Source: Gammaproteobacteria bacterium | GTDB taxonomy: Bacteria; Pseudomonadota; Gammaproteobacteria; Enterobacterales; Kangiellaceae | NCBI GenBank assembly: GCA_013373545.1 | Contig: JABXHQ010000139.1 | Location: 1 to 33,614 of the forward strand | Direction of reading: 5' to 3' | Length of the DNA: 33,614 nucleotides | Shown: positions 7,646-16,007 of the stretch, piece after piece | Layout: each line of letters begins with the position of its first letter | How positions within the stretch are numbered: the stretch's first letter is position 1 | The notes under the pieces: model-generated | What the model saw: only the letters and a program-made list of their open reading frames with translations | What the model was told of the DNA's origin: nothing | The model's database searches: none | Translations under genes and position numbers: made by a program

Positions 7646-8839
7646 TCAGGGATTTGATTTAGAATACTCAGAGACTTGAATAAAATCACTGGTTCGGTTT
7701 TGCGGCGATGGCACTCGCGGAATAAACCGCGATAACACCAGCGAAACGCCTGCCATACCCGCACCAATTAAAAATACCAGTGACGGTGAAGTTAACCAAA
7801 TAATGCCAAAAGTTACCGGGATCACCACCGCGGCTATATGATTGATGGTGAAACTGACGGCGGCGGTGGCTGCCATGTCTTTTGGCTCCGCAATTTTTTG
7901 AAAATAGGTTTTAATCGCAATTGCTAGGGCAAAGAATAAATGATCGACAATATAAAGGCCCGCGGCAATAAAACGGTCAGAAACAAACGCGTAACTGATA
8001 AAAACTAAAATTAATCCAATGTATTCGCACAGCAAAGCTTTGCGCTCACCGACATGACCAATCCAGCGACCGATACGCTCAGCGAAGAAAAAGTTAAACA
8101 TATGATTAACCAGATACAGTAGCGCAATATCACCAACATCATAGCCAAACTTTTCGACCATCATAAAACCCGCAAACACCATAAATATTTGGCGGCGGGC
8201 GCCACTCATAAATGTGAGCGCGTAATACAACCAATACTCTTTGCGTAAGATAATTTTTTTATGTTGCTCAACTGGGGTCGGAAAGATGGGATACGCCAGC
8301 CACATATATCCCACTAACAGCAAAGCTAAACCAGAAGTGGTTAGGTACATCTGCATGTAGGAAAGGTTGAGCAAGTGATCGGCTACCCAAATAAATCCAT
8401 ACACCGATAACGAACATATTGAGCCTATGGCAATCAATCGTCCCATCTGCTGAGCTGCTTGGTCTTTATCGAGCCATTGCCATTTTAAGGATTGATTTAG
8501 GGTTTCAAAATAATGAAAGCCGGTCGACATTAAAAAAGTCGTCACGAGCAAGCCGATTGTCGAAGGAAAAAACGGTGTGGCAAAAACACCTGCGGCAAGT
8601 AACAGCAAACTTAAAATGGCAAAACGTTGCTCATTTAACAAAGCTAAAATAAAAATAGCAGTAAACGCCAAAAACCCAGGTACTTCACGAATACTTTGCA
8701 GTAAGCCGATGTCTTGTCCATTAAATGCTGCGACATCAATGGAAAAATTATTCAGTAAAGTCATCCAGCTCGCAAATGCCAATGGCATGACAATCGCCAT
8801 TAACATTAACAGGTGAAACGGTTGTCGCGTTTGAGACAT
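7646..8839 (-). CDS. MFS transporter
   Basis: The 397-residue protein is a chain of about 12 hydrophobic helices with a central basic loop (residues ~195-205, HKKIILRKEY), as in the two-bundle major facilitator fold. The substrate cannot be read from the sequence. A GxxxD/R-type cytoplasmic loop appears as RIGRWIGHVGERKAL between helices 7 and 8. No strong ribosome-binding site precedes the ATG, so the start is somewhat uncertain. It lies downstream of cydB in the same direction, 161 bp away, and is probably transcribed separately. Confidence 0.85.
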   Translation of the reverse strand: MSQTRQPFHLLMLMAIVMPLAFASWMTLLNNFSIDVAAFNGQDIGLLQSIREVPGFLAFTAIFILALLNEQRFAILSLLLLAAGVFATPFFPSTIGLLVTTFLMSTGFHYFETLNQSLKWQWLDKDQAAQQMGRLIAIGSICSLSVYGFIWVADHLLNLSYMQMYLTTSGLALLLVGYMWLAYPIFPTPVEQHKKIILRKEYWLYYALTFMSGARRQIFMVFAGFMMVEKFGYDVGDIALLYLVNHMFNFFFAERIGRWIGHVGERKALLCEYIGLILVFISYAFVSDRFIAAGLYIVDHLFFALAIAIKTYFQKIAEPKDMAATAAVSFTINHIAAVVIPVTFGIIWLTSPSLVFLIGAGMAGVSLVLSRFIPRVPSPQNRTSDFIQVSEYSKSNP

Positions 8840-8966
8840 ATTAGATTTTGCGAGTGGCGAAAACAGTAGCTGAAGTTTACGCCAGTTGCATTAAACAATC
8901 CAGACGAGAAAACTAATTGAATTGATACAATTGTTCGATGAACCACTCATCACAATCAATTAACGA

Positions 8967-8991
8967 CGATGATGCCCAAGTGACACCATCG
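8967..8991 (-). terminator. Weak hairpin after cydB
   Basis: On the minus strand CGATGGTG and CATCATCG can pair as an 8-bp stem with one G-U pair around a 9-nt loop, 9 bases past the cydB stop. The tail is only weakly U-rich, so termination here is possible but not certain. The only small ORF in the gap encodes 9 residues and does not resemble CydX. Confidence 0.35.
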
Positions 8992-9000
8992 CCTTAACCA

Positions 9001-9996
9001 CTAATAATAATTAAGTTCGGTGGTTTTGCCCTTAAAGATCCGATACGACAAAAATGTGTAGGCTAAAATGACCGGCAACACGACCACAACACCGTAAAAA
9101 ACAAACTGCAATGAGGCGGTCGCACTGGCCGCTTCTTCTGCCGTTATGCGATTGGGAATAACATAGGGATAGTAACTGTAGGCAAACCCGACTAAACACA
9201 AAGTAAAAATTGCCGCTGCACCTAAAAAGGGAACCCAGCAGGCTTTATCGTCTTTTAGGGGAACATAACGCAAGTACTGATCCACGATTATCCAGATCAG
9301 TCCACACATCATTGGGATCAGCATGACCACCAATGCGCCAGGCATTGAAAACCAGCGTTCGGCAACACTCGGATTTAACAGCGGGTTCACAATACAAATG
9401 GCGACAAACGATACTGCCATCGCCCAGCCCGCTTGCCGTGATTTGCGCGCAGCAAATTGCTGTAGTTCGCCGGTCGTTTTTAATACTAACCACGCCCCTC
9501 CAATGTAACGATAGGCCGCAGCAGCTCCGACTGCAGTTAGACACGAGAAGCCAACCGTAAGCAGACTCCATTGAAAACTGCACACATAGAGTCCTAACAT
9601 AAACCCCTGCGCCAGTGACGCAGTGAGCGAGCCGTACTGAAAGACTTTATCCCATGTGGCCTTGTAGCGCGTGACGGCTTTTGCGCGGAAATCAAACGCC
9701 ACGCCGCGTAAGATTAACGCGACCAGCATCACGGCAGTCGGTAAATAAAGTTCACGCAGCACAAGGTTATGTGCAGCCGGAAAGGCAATCAGTAAAATAC
9801 CAACCGCCAGCACTAGCCAAGTTTCATTTGCATCCCAAAATGGACCAATCGATGCAATCATTTGATCCCGGTGCTCGCGGTTATCGGCTGGTAACATCAT
9901 GCCAATTCCGAGATCAAAGCCATCCAACACGGCATACATCAAAACCGCAACGCCCATCAACAATAGAAAAATCGTCGGTAAATATTCAGCCATCAT
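9001..9996 (-). CDS. cydB: Cytochrome bd-type quinol oxidase subunit II
   Basis: The 331-residue protein starts MMAEYLPTIFLLLMG and has the CydB family pattern: DGFDLGIGMMLP near the N terminus, FWDANETWLV, and about nine membrane helices. CydB partners CydA in a terminal quinol:O2 oxidase in the inner membrane. The ATG at 9996 overlaps the cydA stop (ATGA), so the two are translationally coupled; a longer in-frame reading to 10038 would lie inside cydA. It is the last gene of the regulator-cydA-cydB operon. No cydX-like small subunit follows. Confidence 0.96.
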   Translation of the reverse strand: MMAEYLPTIFLLLMGVAVLMYAVLDGFDLGIGMMLPADNREHRDQMIASIGPFWDANETWLVLAVGILLIAFPAAHNLVLRELYLPTAVMLVALILRGVAFDFRAKAVTRYKATWDKVFQYGSLTASLAQGFMLGLYVCSFQWSLLTVGFSCLTAVGAAAAYRYIGGAWLVLKTTGELQQFAARKSRQAGWAMAVSFVAICIVNPLLNPSVAERWFSMPGALVVMLIPMMCGLIWIIVDQYLRYVPLKDDKACWVPFLGAAAIFTLCLVGFAYSYYPYVIPNRITAEEAASATASLQFVFYGVVVVLPVILAYTFLSYRIFKGKTTELNYY

Positions 9997-11375
9997 GATG
10001 CAACCACCTCGCTTGGTTGTATGCTTTGTTGCTTCCAAGTTTCGTCCAACGTAGCGAACTCTTCTACGGCCACTGACTTTCGCGCCATATAAAACAGCGT
10101 TTGAATATACGCCACTAATAAAATGCCATACACCAGCGCATACAGCGCAAGTGAAATTCCGACATTACTCGGCGCAATATTGGTAGCGGCCTCCGCTGTC
10201 GTCAACACACCGGATACTAAATACGGTTGGCGCCCTATCTCAGTGACATACCAACCCGCCAGTGTGGCAATCCAACCGGAAAAGGTCATCCAGACTATGG
10301 TCGTTTGCAACCATTTTGGAAGCGCTTTGCGGCGCAGAATAATCAAGGTTGCCCACCAGCTCACTAATAGCATCAACAGACCAACACCAATCATAATTCT
10401 AAAGCCATAAAATATCGGTTTAACCGGAGGATGTTCACCTTTAAATTCATTCAAGCCTTGAATGGTACCTTGGCTATCGTGGGTTAGGATCAAACTGGCT
10501 AAATTTGGAATAGCAATCGCAAAGTGATTCGTGCGCGCCTCTTCATCGGGAACAGCGAATAATAACAAAGGCGCGCCTTGTTGGGTTTCCCATACACCTT
10601 CCATAGCCGCCACTTTTTGCGGTTGGTGTTTAAAGGTATTCAAACCATGGAGATCGCCAACGAATATTTGTATTGGGATCAAGACCGCAGCGCTGAATAA
10701 CGCAATTCTAAGTGCAATCTTAGGCGCTCGCTTTTCATCGCCTTGTTTAATCCGATACATTGAAATACCCGCCACTAAAAAACTAGCGGTTAATCCCGAT
10801 GCCAATAACATATGCCCGAGACGATAAGGAAACGATGGATTAAAAATAATTGCCCACCAATCGGTTGGGTGGGCCACACCATCAATCATTTCAAACCCTT
10901 GTGGTGTTTGCATCCAGGAGTTTAATGCCAAAATCCAAAACGCCGATAACGAAGTACCTACCGCTACCAGAAAGGTTGCCAAAGTATGAAACCACGGTGG
11001 TAAGCGTTTAATACCGAACAGCATAGCGCCAAGAAAAGTGGCTTCCATAAAAAATGCGGTTAACACCTCATAACCTAACAACGGCCCAGCAATATTGCCG
11101 ACCTTTTCCATAAAACCTGGCCAGTTGGTGCCAAATTGAAATGACATAGTGATGCCGCTCACCACCCCCACAGCAAAAGTCAACGCAAACACCTTGACCC
11201 AAAAACGATAGATACGCATCCATACAGGATGCCGCGATGTGTGATGACGAACTTTGACGTAAAACAAAAACCACGCCAGTGCAATAGTGATGGTTGGAAA
11301 TAAAATATGGAAACTGATATTTAACGCAAACTGGATCCGCGACAACATCAGTGTGGATTCATTAACCAGGTCCAC
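9993..11375 (-). CDS. cydA: Cytochrome bd-type quinol oxidase subunit I, short Q-loop
   Basis: The 460-residue protein has the CydA features: His23 (heme ligand corresponding to E. coli His19), the EVLTAFFME pair of conserved glutamates eight residues apart, His188 in RLGHM and Met328 in FRIMIG as the likely heme b558 ligands, and GWYVTEIGRQP near the C terminus. The stretch between the b558 ligands is about 140 residues, against about 207 in E. coli, so the quinol-binding Q-loop is of the short type seen in CioA/cyanide-insensitive members. The enzyme reduces O2 with quinol and adds to the proton gradient. The start is GTG behind AGGAG. It follows the regulator gene by 27 bp. Confidence 0.95.
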   Translation of the reverse strand: MDLVNESTLMLSRIQFALNISFHILFPTITIALAWFLFYVKVRHHTSRHPVWMRIYRFWVKVFALTFAVGVVSGITMSFQFGTNWPGFMEKVGNIAGPLLGYEVLTAFFMEATFLGAMLFGIKRLPPWFHTLATFLVAVGTSLSAFWILALNSWMQTPQGFEMIDGVAHPTDWWAIIFNPSFPYRLGHMLLASGLTASFLVAGISMYRIKQGDEKRAPKIALRIALFSAAVLIPIQIFVGDLHGLNTFKHQPQKVAAMEGVWETQQGAPLLLFAVPDEEARTNHFAIAIPNLASLILTHDSQGTIQGLNEFKGEHPPVKPIFYGFRIMIGVGLLMLLVSWWATLIILRRKALPKWLQTTIVWMTFSGWIATLAGWYVTEIGRQPYLVSGVLTTAEAATNIAPSNVGISLALYALVYGILLVAYIQTLFYMARKSVAVEEFATLDETWKQQSIQPSEVVAS

Positions 11376-11402
11376 GGCTTGTCACTCCTGTTTTTAAGGT
11401 CA

Positions 11403-11948
11403 CTAGGATTTCGCGATGAGTCGATCTTTCATGCCGAGCACTTTACCGACACCAGAACCTAACTTGAGTAGTGTCTTTAGGCTCTCCGGATTCATCTTAT
11501 TCACATCATCAAACCAGCGCGAAAACAGCTCGATGAGATCATGAATTTCTTGCATTTTTTGCTGCGCGTATTGTTGTTCAGGTACATTATCGGCGTTCAT
11601 CAATTCGCTGCGTAATAACGACAAAGTCGGTTCGACTTCGCGCTTGCGGCGCTCGGCCAGTACTTGCAGCGCTAGCTCCCAAATGGAACCAGCGGGTTTA
11701 AAATAGTCTTTACGATCGCCCGGTTGCGGCTGGGTGCGGATCAGCTGCCAAGATTGCAGCTCTTTGAGTCCCATACTGACATTGCCGCGCGAAACGCCGA
11801 GCATCTCAGCAATCTGTTCCGCATTAAGAGGCTGCTCCGAGAGCACAATCAGCGCTAACATTTGACCGACGGTGCGGTTAAAGCCCCAGCGGCTGCCCAT
11901 TTCACCAAAGTGGACGACAAATGATTCAATTTCACTGGCAACTTTCAT
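11403..11948 (-). CDS. GbsR/MarR-family transcriptional regulator
   Basis: The 181-residue protein has a MarR-type winged helix: GRNRTVGQMLALI-like first helix region, LNAEQIAEMLGVSRGNVSMGLKELQSWQLI as the helix-turn-helix, and a wing with PGDRKDYF, followed by a helical C-terminal dimerisation region. It matches the GbsR-like group of such regulators. It heads an operon with cydA and cydB, starts behind an AAGGAG at 5-bp spacing, and sits under a promoter overlapped by a perfect palindrome, so it probably controls its own operon. The signal sensed is unknown. Confidence 0.88.
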   Translation of the reverse strand: MKVASEIESFVVHFGEMGSRWGFNRTVGQMLALIVLSEQPLNAEQIAEMLGVSRGNVSMGLKELQSWQLIRTQPQPGDRKDYFKPAGSIWELALQVLAERRKREVEPTLSLLRSELMNADNVPEQQYAQQKMQEIHDLIELFSRWFDDVNKMNPESLKTLLKLGSGVGKVLGMKDRLIAKS

Positions 11949-11986
11949 CGCAACTCCTTAAACAGCAAACACGTATCAATCTGAAC

Positions 11987-12033
11987 TTTCAGAAATTTCT
12001 GAAAATTATATATGCAGCGCAGCATTTTCACAA
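11987..12033 (-). promoter_or_regulatory. Promoter and palindromic operator of the regulator-cydAB operon
   Basis: On the minus strand a -35 TTGTGA (12028-12033) and a perfect -10 TATAAT (12005-12010) are 17 bp apart. Directly downstream, covering the expected start of transcription, is a perfect 18-bp palindrome TTTCAGAAATTTCTGAAA (11987-12004). Its position is ideal for a repressor, most simply the GbsR/MarR-type product of the first gene. Confidence 0.78.
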
Positions 12034-12422
12034 GTATGAATAGCGAATTTAAACGCTTATACAGTACCCTTACATTTTAAAAGGTTATAGTTTTATTCGA
12101 AGTTCAACCCACTTATCATGCTTTGAAAACTGAATGACATCGACCCGCGCGAGAAAGCGGCAAGTCTCTAAGACTACCGGTAGCAGCTTTCGTTAAACCT
12201 ATAAAGCCAGAACAACTGGAAAAAATTACTATTCGATAACGTAAGGTATCTGAAAAAGTTGGCGGTATAGAGCTAAGCGGATAATCAATGTAATAAATTA
12301 TTATCGACATCGACTAGAGTCCCTGCATTACTTGGAGTATTCGCACCGGTTAATTGGTTGTGACATCTAGAAAGTTATGACAAAAACCGCTTAACGCAAA
12401 ACTGGGCAAGGACATAATAAAA
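12034..12422. other. Intergenic region with a compound hairpin
   Basis: No convincing gene is seen; a 64-codon reading on the minus strand has no family resemblance and no clear ribosome-binding site. The gap holds nested inverted repeats: GAAAGC (12153-12158) with GCTTTC (12186-12191), enclosing AGTCT-CTA-AGACT (12163-12175) and the palindrome CTACCGGTAG (12174-12183). It may be a structured RNA or binding site. An AAGGAC ribosome-binding site for the CPBP gene is at the right edge. Confidence 0.4.
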
Positions 12423-13142
12423 ATGACGGATACTAATTTCGAGCGTTCTCCGCTCAAAGAGCAAAACTCCGTTTTAAAAAACTTAACTTACTTAATTGAT
12501 CTCGCACTTTATATTACGGTGATGTTTTTAATTCGAGAAATTTATTTTTCTAATTTCAACTTCATTACTAATGGTCTATTTTGGTCGCTTAGTACCTTAA
12601 TAACGGCAACAATTATTTTAAAATTTCGCAAGACCCGTTGGCGCGATATTGGGCTGTCACTCCCAACAAGTTATCGACAAGCTGCGATTGCAACCGTTTT
12701 TATAATTGGTTTTAGTATTGCTTCTATTATTGTATTTGAGATCGCAAAGGATAATATGGCACTGGGTTTGAGCGCCGATCAGTCCAATGCAAATGCGTCG
12801 GCAAAATTTGGTGAATTAAATAACAACTGGCTGCTATTTTTTAGTATTATCCCTTTTATTTGGCTGCAGTCGGCTTTAGAAGAAATACTGGATCGAGGCT
12901 TTCTGATCAATTGGATTGAACGAGCGTTGTCTTGTACATGGTTTGCAACCGTTTCTGCAGTACTAATACAGGCCATGTTATTCGGCTTTCGTCACTCTTA
13001 TGATATTTCCGAACGCTCAATCTCGGTTGCCTTGATTGGCTTGGCCATGGGCATTGGTTACGTGGCATTTGGCCGTAATTTATGGCCACTGATTATTGCT
13101 CATTGTGTGATGAATACGTTATCGATGCTCGAACGAGTCTAG
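12423..13142 (+). CDS. CPBP (CAAX/Abi) family intramembrane protease
   Basis: The 239-residue protein has about six to eight hydrophobic helices and the three CPBP motifs: EEILDRGFL near residue 155 (the EExxxR signature), FGFRHS near residue 187 with the putative His ligand, and a late AHCVMNT near residue 225. Family members are membrane metalloproteases related to Rce1; in bacteria roles range from bacteriocin self-immunity to protein processing, and here no context chooses one. AAGGAC precedes the ATG. Downstream is a weak hairpin, GTTACT / AGTAAC (13195-13215). Confidence 0.87.
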   Translation: MTDTNFERSPLKEQNSVLKNLTYLIDLALYITVMFLIREIYFSNFNFITNGLFWSLSTLITATIILKFRKTRWRDIGLSLPTSYRQAAIATVFIIGFSIASIIVFEIAKDNMALGLSADQSNANASAKFGELNNNWLLFFSIIPFIWLQSALEEILDRGFLINWIERALSCTWFATVSAVLIQAMLFGFRHSYDISERSISVALIGLAMGIGYVAFGRNLWPLIIAHCVMNTLSMLERV

Positions 13143-13291
13143 CGAATACCATGGTCATGCAATACGGGCCAAAGCATCAACATTTAAAAAACCCGTTACT
13201 TCAATTTTGAGTAACACCATGGCAGCACGAAAAGTGCATATTTTAAAGGGTACTGGAAACCTATTGTCATTCTGACCAACAGGAATTGATT

Positions 13292-14653
13292 ATGAAATAT
13301 ATACTCATGTTAACATTCGGCCTCTACAGTTTTACTGCAACGGCTGATTTTTATTCTGCTCTGAATTTTTATGACCAAGAACAATACAGCAAAGCCTATG
13401 AAGAGTTTAGTAAGCTCGCCGAGCTTGGCGATAAGCGCTCGCAATTTAACCTAGGCATTATGTATTTTAAGGGCCAGCATGTTGCACAAGACATTAATAA
13501 AGCATACGCCTGGACCAAACTGGCAACAGAGTCCGACCTCGCAACGCCCGACGAGAAGAAAATTCACCAGTTGATTGCGAATAAGATCGAGAACATAGAA
13601 CTAGCCACTAAGGCCTACCAAGAACTTTCGGCAAACTACAACGCACAAAAAATTATTAACAAACTTTATCCAGAGCTAGTTACTGAAAGTGTTGCGGGAA
13701 AGAAAAACCGCGTCGAACCAGTAAAAATTGTCGAACCGAAATATCCTAGGAGCGCAGCGTTGAAATCGATTCAAGGTTGGGTTCGTGTTCGTTTTGATAT
13801 CGACAAAAAAGGCAATCCGCGAAACATTCGTATTATCGAAAGCTTCCCTGGCGACACATTTGTGGAAAATTCGTTACGCAGCATCCGCCAATGGCGTTTC
13901 GAAACGCTAAAGGATGAAAACGGGTCTCCGACTACTGCTCTCGACCAAGGTTATACACTTGAGTTTAGGCTACAGGGTCTTGAGCTCACGGTCGCCGATG
14001 AACAGTATCAGGCACTCGCCGGCAAAGCTCAGCAAGGCGACGCCGAGTCACAGTTTTTGCTTGGTTATTGGCACGAAAAGTTAGACTCGCTAAGCGCAAA
14101 CGTTAACCCGACTGAAATGTATTTAAAGTCAGCTGTACAAGGTTACGCTCCGGCTCAGTATAAACTCGGCCACTCCCTCATTATGGGTAATGGTTGCCGT
14201 AAAGATAAAGAAAAAGGTCTTGCTTGGCTCACTCGTGCCGCCGCGAATGGCCAACTCGATGCGCAAGAGTATTTAGCCGGATTAGCCTTACAAACACCCA
14301 CGCGAGAAAGTCAGTTACTGGCTTTATCTTACCTAAATAATCTCGAACAATCGGATACCTTGTCAGCTTCCGCTACCATTCGTTTTTCTTGGTTGCTGGC
14401 AACATCCGCGTACCAAGATATTGCCGATCCGAAACGCGCGATAAAAATTTTAGACCATATAAAATGGAACAATTATCGCGACTCGGTAACCAAGAATGAA
14501 ATACTTGCAGCGGCCTATGCGGCTATGGGTAACTTCGATGAAGCCGTTGACTATCAAGATGATGCGTTAGATGATGCAGAGGATTTAAATTACGATACGT
14601 CTGAAATTGAAGCTCGCCTGAACAGCTATCGTCAAAAGAAGACTTGGTTTTAG
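13292..14653 (+). CDS. Exported Sel1-repeat protein with an internal TonB C-terminal domain
   Basis: The 453-residue product has a signal peptide (residues ~1-18, ending TATA), an N-terminal Sel1-type helical repeat (GDKRSQFNLGIMYFKGQHVAQDINKAYAW region split over residues ~44-75), a TonB C-terminal-like domain (about 145-230, with EPKYPRSAALKSIQGWV, VRFDIDKKGNPRNI and SIRQWRF), and then more Sel1/TPR repeats (about 240-345). TonB_C domains normally contact outer-membrane receptors and sit at the end of the protein; here one is sandwiched between Sel1 repeats and no transmembrane anchor is present besides the signal. The ATG at 13292 follows AGGAA; an upstream TTG at 13286 is less likely. Probably a periplasmic adaptor. 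Confidence 0.83.
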   Translation: MKYILMLTFGLYSFTATADFYSALNFYDQEQYSKAYEEFSKLAELGDKRSQFNLGIMYFKGQHVAQDINKAYAWTKLATESDLATPDEKKIHQLIANKIENIELATKAYQELSANYNAQKIINKLYPELVTESVAGKKNRVEPVKIVEPKYPRSAALKSIQGWVRVRFDIDKKGNPRNIRIIESFPGDTFVENSLRSIRQWRFETLKDENGSPTTALDQGYTLEFRLQGLELTVADEQYQALAGKAQQGDAESQFLLGYWHEKLDSLSANVNPTEMYLKSAVQGYAPAQYKLGHSLIMGNGCRKDKEKGLAWLTRAAANGQLDAQEYLAGLALQTPTRESQLLALSYLNNLEQSDTLSASATIRFSWLLATSAYQDIADPKRAIKILDHIKWNNYRDSVTKNEILAAAYAAMGNFDEAVDYQDDALDDAEDLNYDTSEIEARLNSYRQKKTWF

Positions 14654-14665
14654 TTAACCGGAGAA

Positions 14666-14695
14666 CTCAAGGCAATATCGACCTATTGCCTTGAG
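14666..14695. terminator. Strong hairpin between convergent genes
   Basis: A perfect 11-bp stem, CTCAAGGCAAT / ATTGCCTTGAG, with an 8-nt loop begins 12 bp after the stop of the Sel1-TonB gene and faces the convergent lipoprotein gene. U-tracts are poor on both strands, but position and stability suggest a bidirectional transcription end. Confidence 0.6.
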
Positions 14696-14772
14696 CTAAT
14701 CGCTTACTACAGGTTACAACCATCCGCTTTGAATTTATCAGTGGCTTAATAATCAGCTTAATCACAAGCGAA

Positions 14773-15363
14773 TTAAAAGCCGCGTTTCTTGCGACGCTCT
14801 TCTTTGTTTTTCGCAATAATTTCTTGTTGTCGTTGCTCTCTCGCGAGTCGGTTGTTCTCTTCACGTGTTGCAGCATCGATAGAAAAGTAGCTGCCGGCAA
14901 TTTTGTTGCCTTTAGAATCCTCCAGCCATACTGACGACTGCTCGCTAGTCACTTCGCCACTAACGCGATAGTGCTCATTGGCTTTTGGTGTAAACGTAAA
15001 GGTATGTCGAATCATATAGTTATCAGATAACATACTTTCAAAATCCGTCGAATAAAACCGATAGGCAATCAAGGTTAACGTTTGCTCTTTGGTCGGCAAC
15101 GGTCGAGATACCATATAAGGATCAAAGGCCATACCGCGGCCATAATTACGACTACGCGTTTCTGCGAATGAACCTTTGATGGCTTTGCCATCAACTTTAT
15201 TCAACTCAAAATAGTCGGCATAAGAATTGGTTAAGTTATTGTAACTATCCGCTACCTGGGCAATGGTACCGGTATAACCTTCCGGAACCGGTTGATAGAG
15301 TGTCACGCAGCCACTGAGGAGCAAGAATGAAACTAGCCAAGTTAATGTTCGAAAAGAATACAT
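14773..15363 (-). CDS. Putative lipoprotein
   Basis: The 196-residue product starts MYSFRTLTWLVSFLLLSGC, a lipoprotein signal with the acylated cysteine at residue 19. The mature region contains beta-rich sequence (HTFTFTPKANEHYRVSGEV, then SSVWLEDSKGNKIAGSY) and a charged C-terminal helix rich in Arg, Glu and Lys ending KKRGF. The middle part resembles exported beta-sandwich lipoproteins, but no family is recognised. AAGGAA precedes the ATG. A near-perfect 20-bp palindrome centred at 15536.5 (core CAAGCTAGCTTG) lies about 170 bp upstream. Confidence 0.76.
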   Translation of the reverse strand: MYSFRTLTWLVSFLLLSGCVTLYQPVPEGYTGTIAQVADSYNNLTNSYADYFELNKVDGKAIKGSFAETRSRNYGRGMAFDPYMVSRPLPTKEQTLTLIAYRFYSTDFESMLSDNYMIRHTFTFTPKANEHYRVSGEVTSEQSSVWLEDSKGNKIAGSYFSIDAATREENNRLAREQRQQEIIAKNKEERRKKRGF

Positions 15364-15584
15364 ATTGGTTCCTTAATATGCGTCGGGCGGTGCGCCGCGC
15401 TAAATATTTAACAGGTCAATAGTGTATATCTAAAGAGTCAATTTACAGTGCTTAGCCCCTTATTAAAAACCGACATGAGAATACTCATAGCCGAAAAATC
15501 AATAACTTAGCGAAAATAACTTGCTAGAGACAAGCTAGCTTGCCTCTTGAAAATAAAGGTTCTACTTTTTTTAAATAGCACTTA

Positions 15585-15926
15585 TTAGGGTCGACCAAAA
15601 TCAAACTCGATAATGTCAAAATCTGAATTAATTAGCATCGTCAGCGCCTCAAATTCATCATGTTGATTATTACTCAATACTGGAACGAAAGCGGATACTT
15701 CATCATCACCGAGATCTTCAAGAATTACCTCACCTAATGTGATGTTGACTTTTGCTCCATCTTCATAGAAATATGCGACCATTTCCTGATAAGCCTGCTG
15801 GAACGAATCAAGGGTAAAATCGTCTTGAGCATCGGCTGCTAATATCCGATAAGCTTGAGCAAAATTTTGACTAATAATTAGCTCGGCAATCTCAATGGCT
15901 CGAGCGGATAATTTTTCTTGGTTCAT
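15585..15926 (-). CDS. Small acidic protein of unknown function
   Basis: The 113-residue protein has no signal peptide. It begins with a helix (SARAIEIAELIISQNFAQAYRIL) followed by LDSFQQAYQEMVAYF and a beta-rich second half with LGEVILEDLGDDEVSAFVPV. This helix-then-sheet layout resembles the NTF2-like/DUF3887 type of small alpha+beta protein, but the match is only by shape. AAAGGA precedes the ATG at good spacing. It lies in the same direction as, and just past the terminator of, the giant gene. Function unknown. Confidence 0.68.
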   Translation of the reverse strand: MNQEKLSARAIEIAELIISQNFAQAYRILAADAQDDFTLDSFQQAYQEMVAYFYEDGAKVNITLGEVILEDLGDDEVSAFVPVLSNNQHDEFEALTMLINSDFDIIEFDFGRP

Positions 15927-15972
15927 CTTTAAGTCCTTTCAAAGTACTATTCATCATTTACGCTGAAATAAA

Positions 15973-15996
15973 AAAGCCAACCCAAAGGTTGGCTTT
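15973..15996 (-). terminator. Rho-independent terminator of the giant secreted-protein gene
   Basis: A perfect 10-bp stem, AAAGCCAACC / GGTTGGCTTT, with a 4-nt loop is followed on the minus strand by TTTTATTT. It lies 12 bp after the stop at 16008. This is a canonical intrinsic terminator. Confidence 0.88.
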
Positions 15997-16007
15997 AGTC
16001 GAGAATA

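Noticed and set aside
9001-11948. cydX or cydDC genes nearby
   Set aside because: The only small frame after cydB encodes 9 residues and does not resemble CydX; no ABC transporter genes are in the window.
12116-12310. 64-codon minus-strand open frame
   Set aside because: No ribosome-binding site, no family resemblance, and it spans the nested hairpin.
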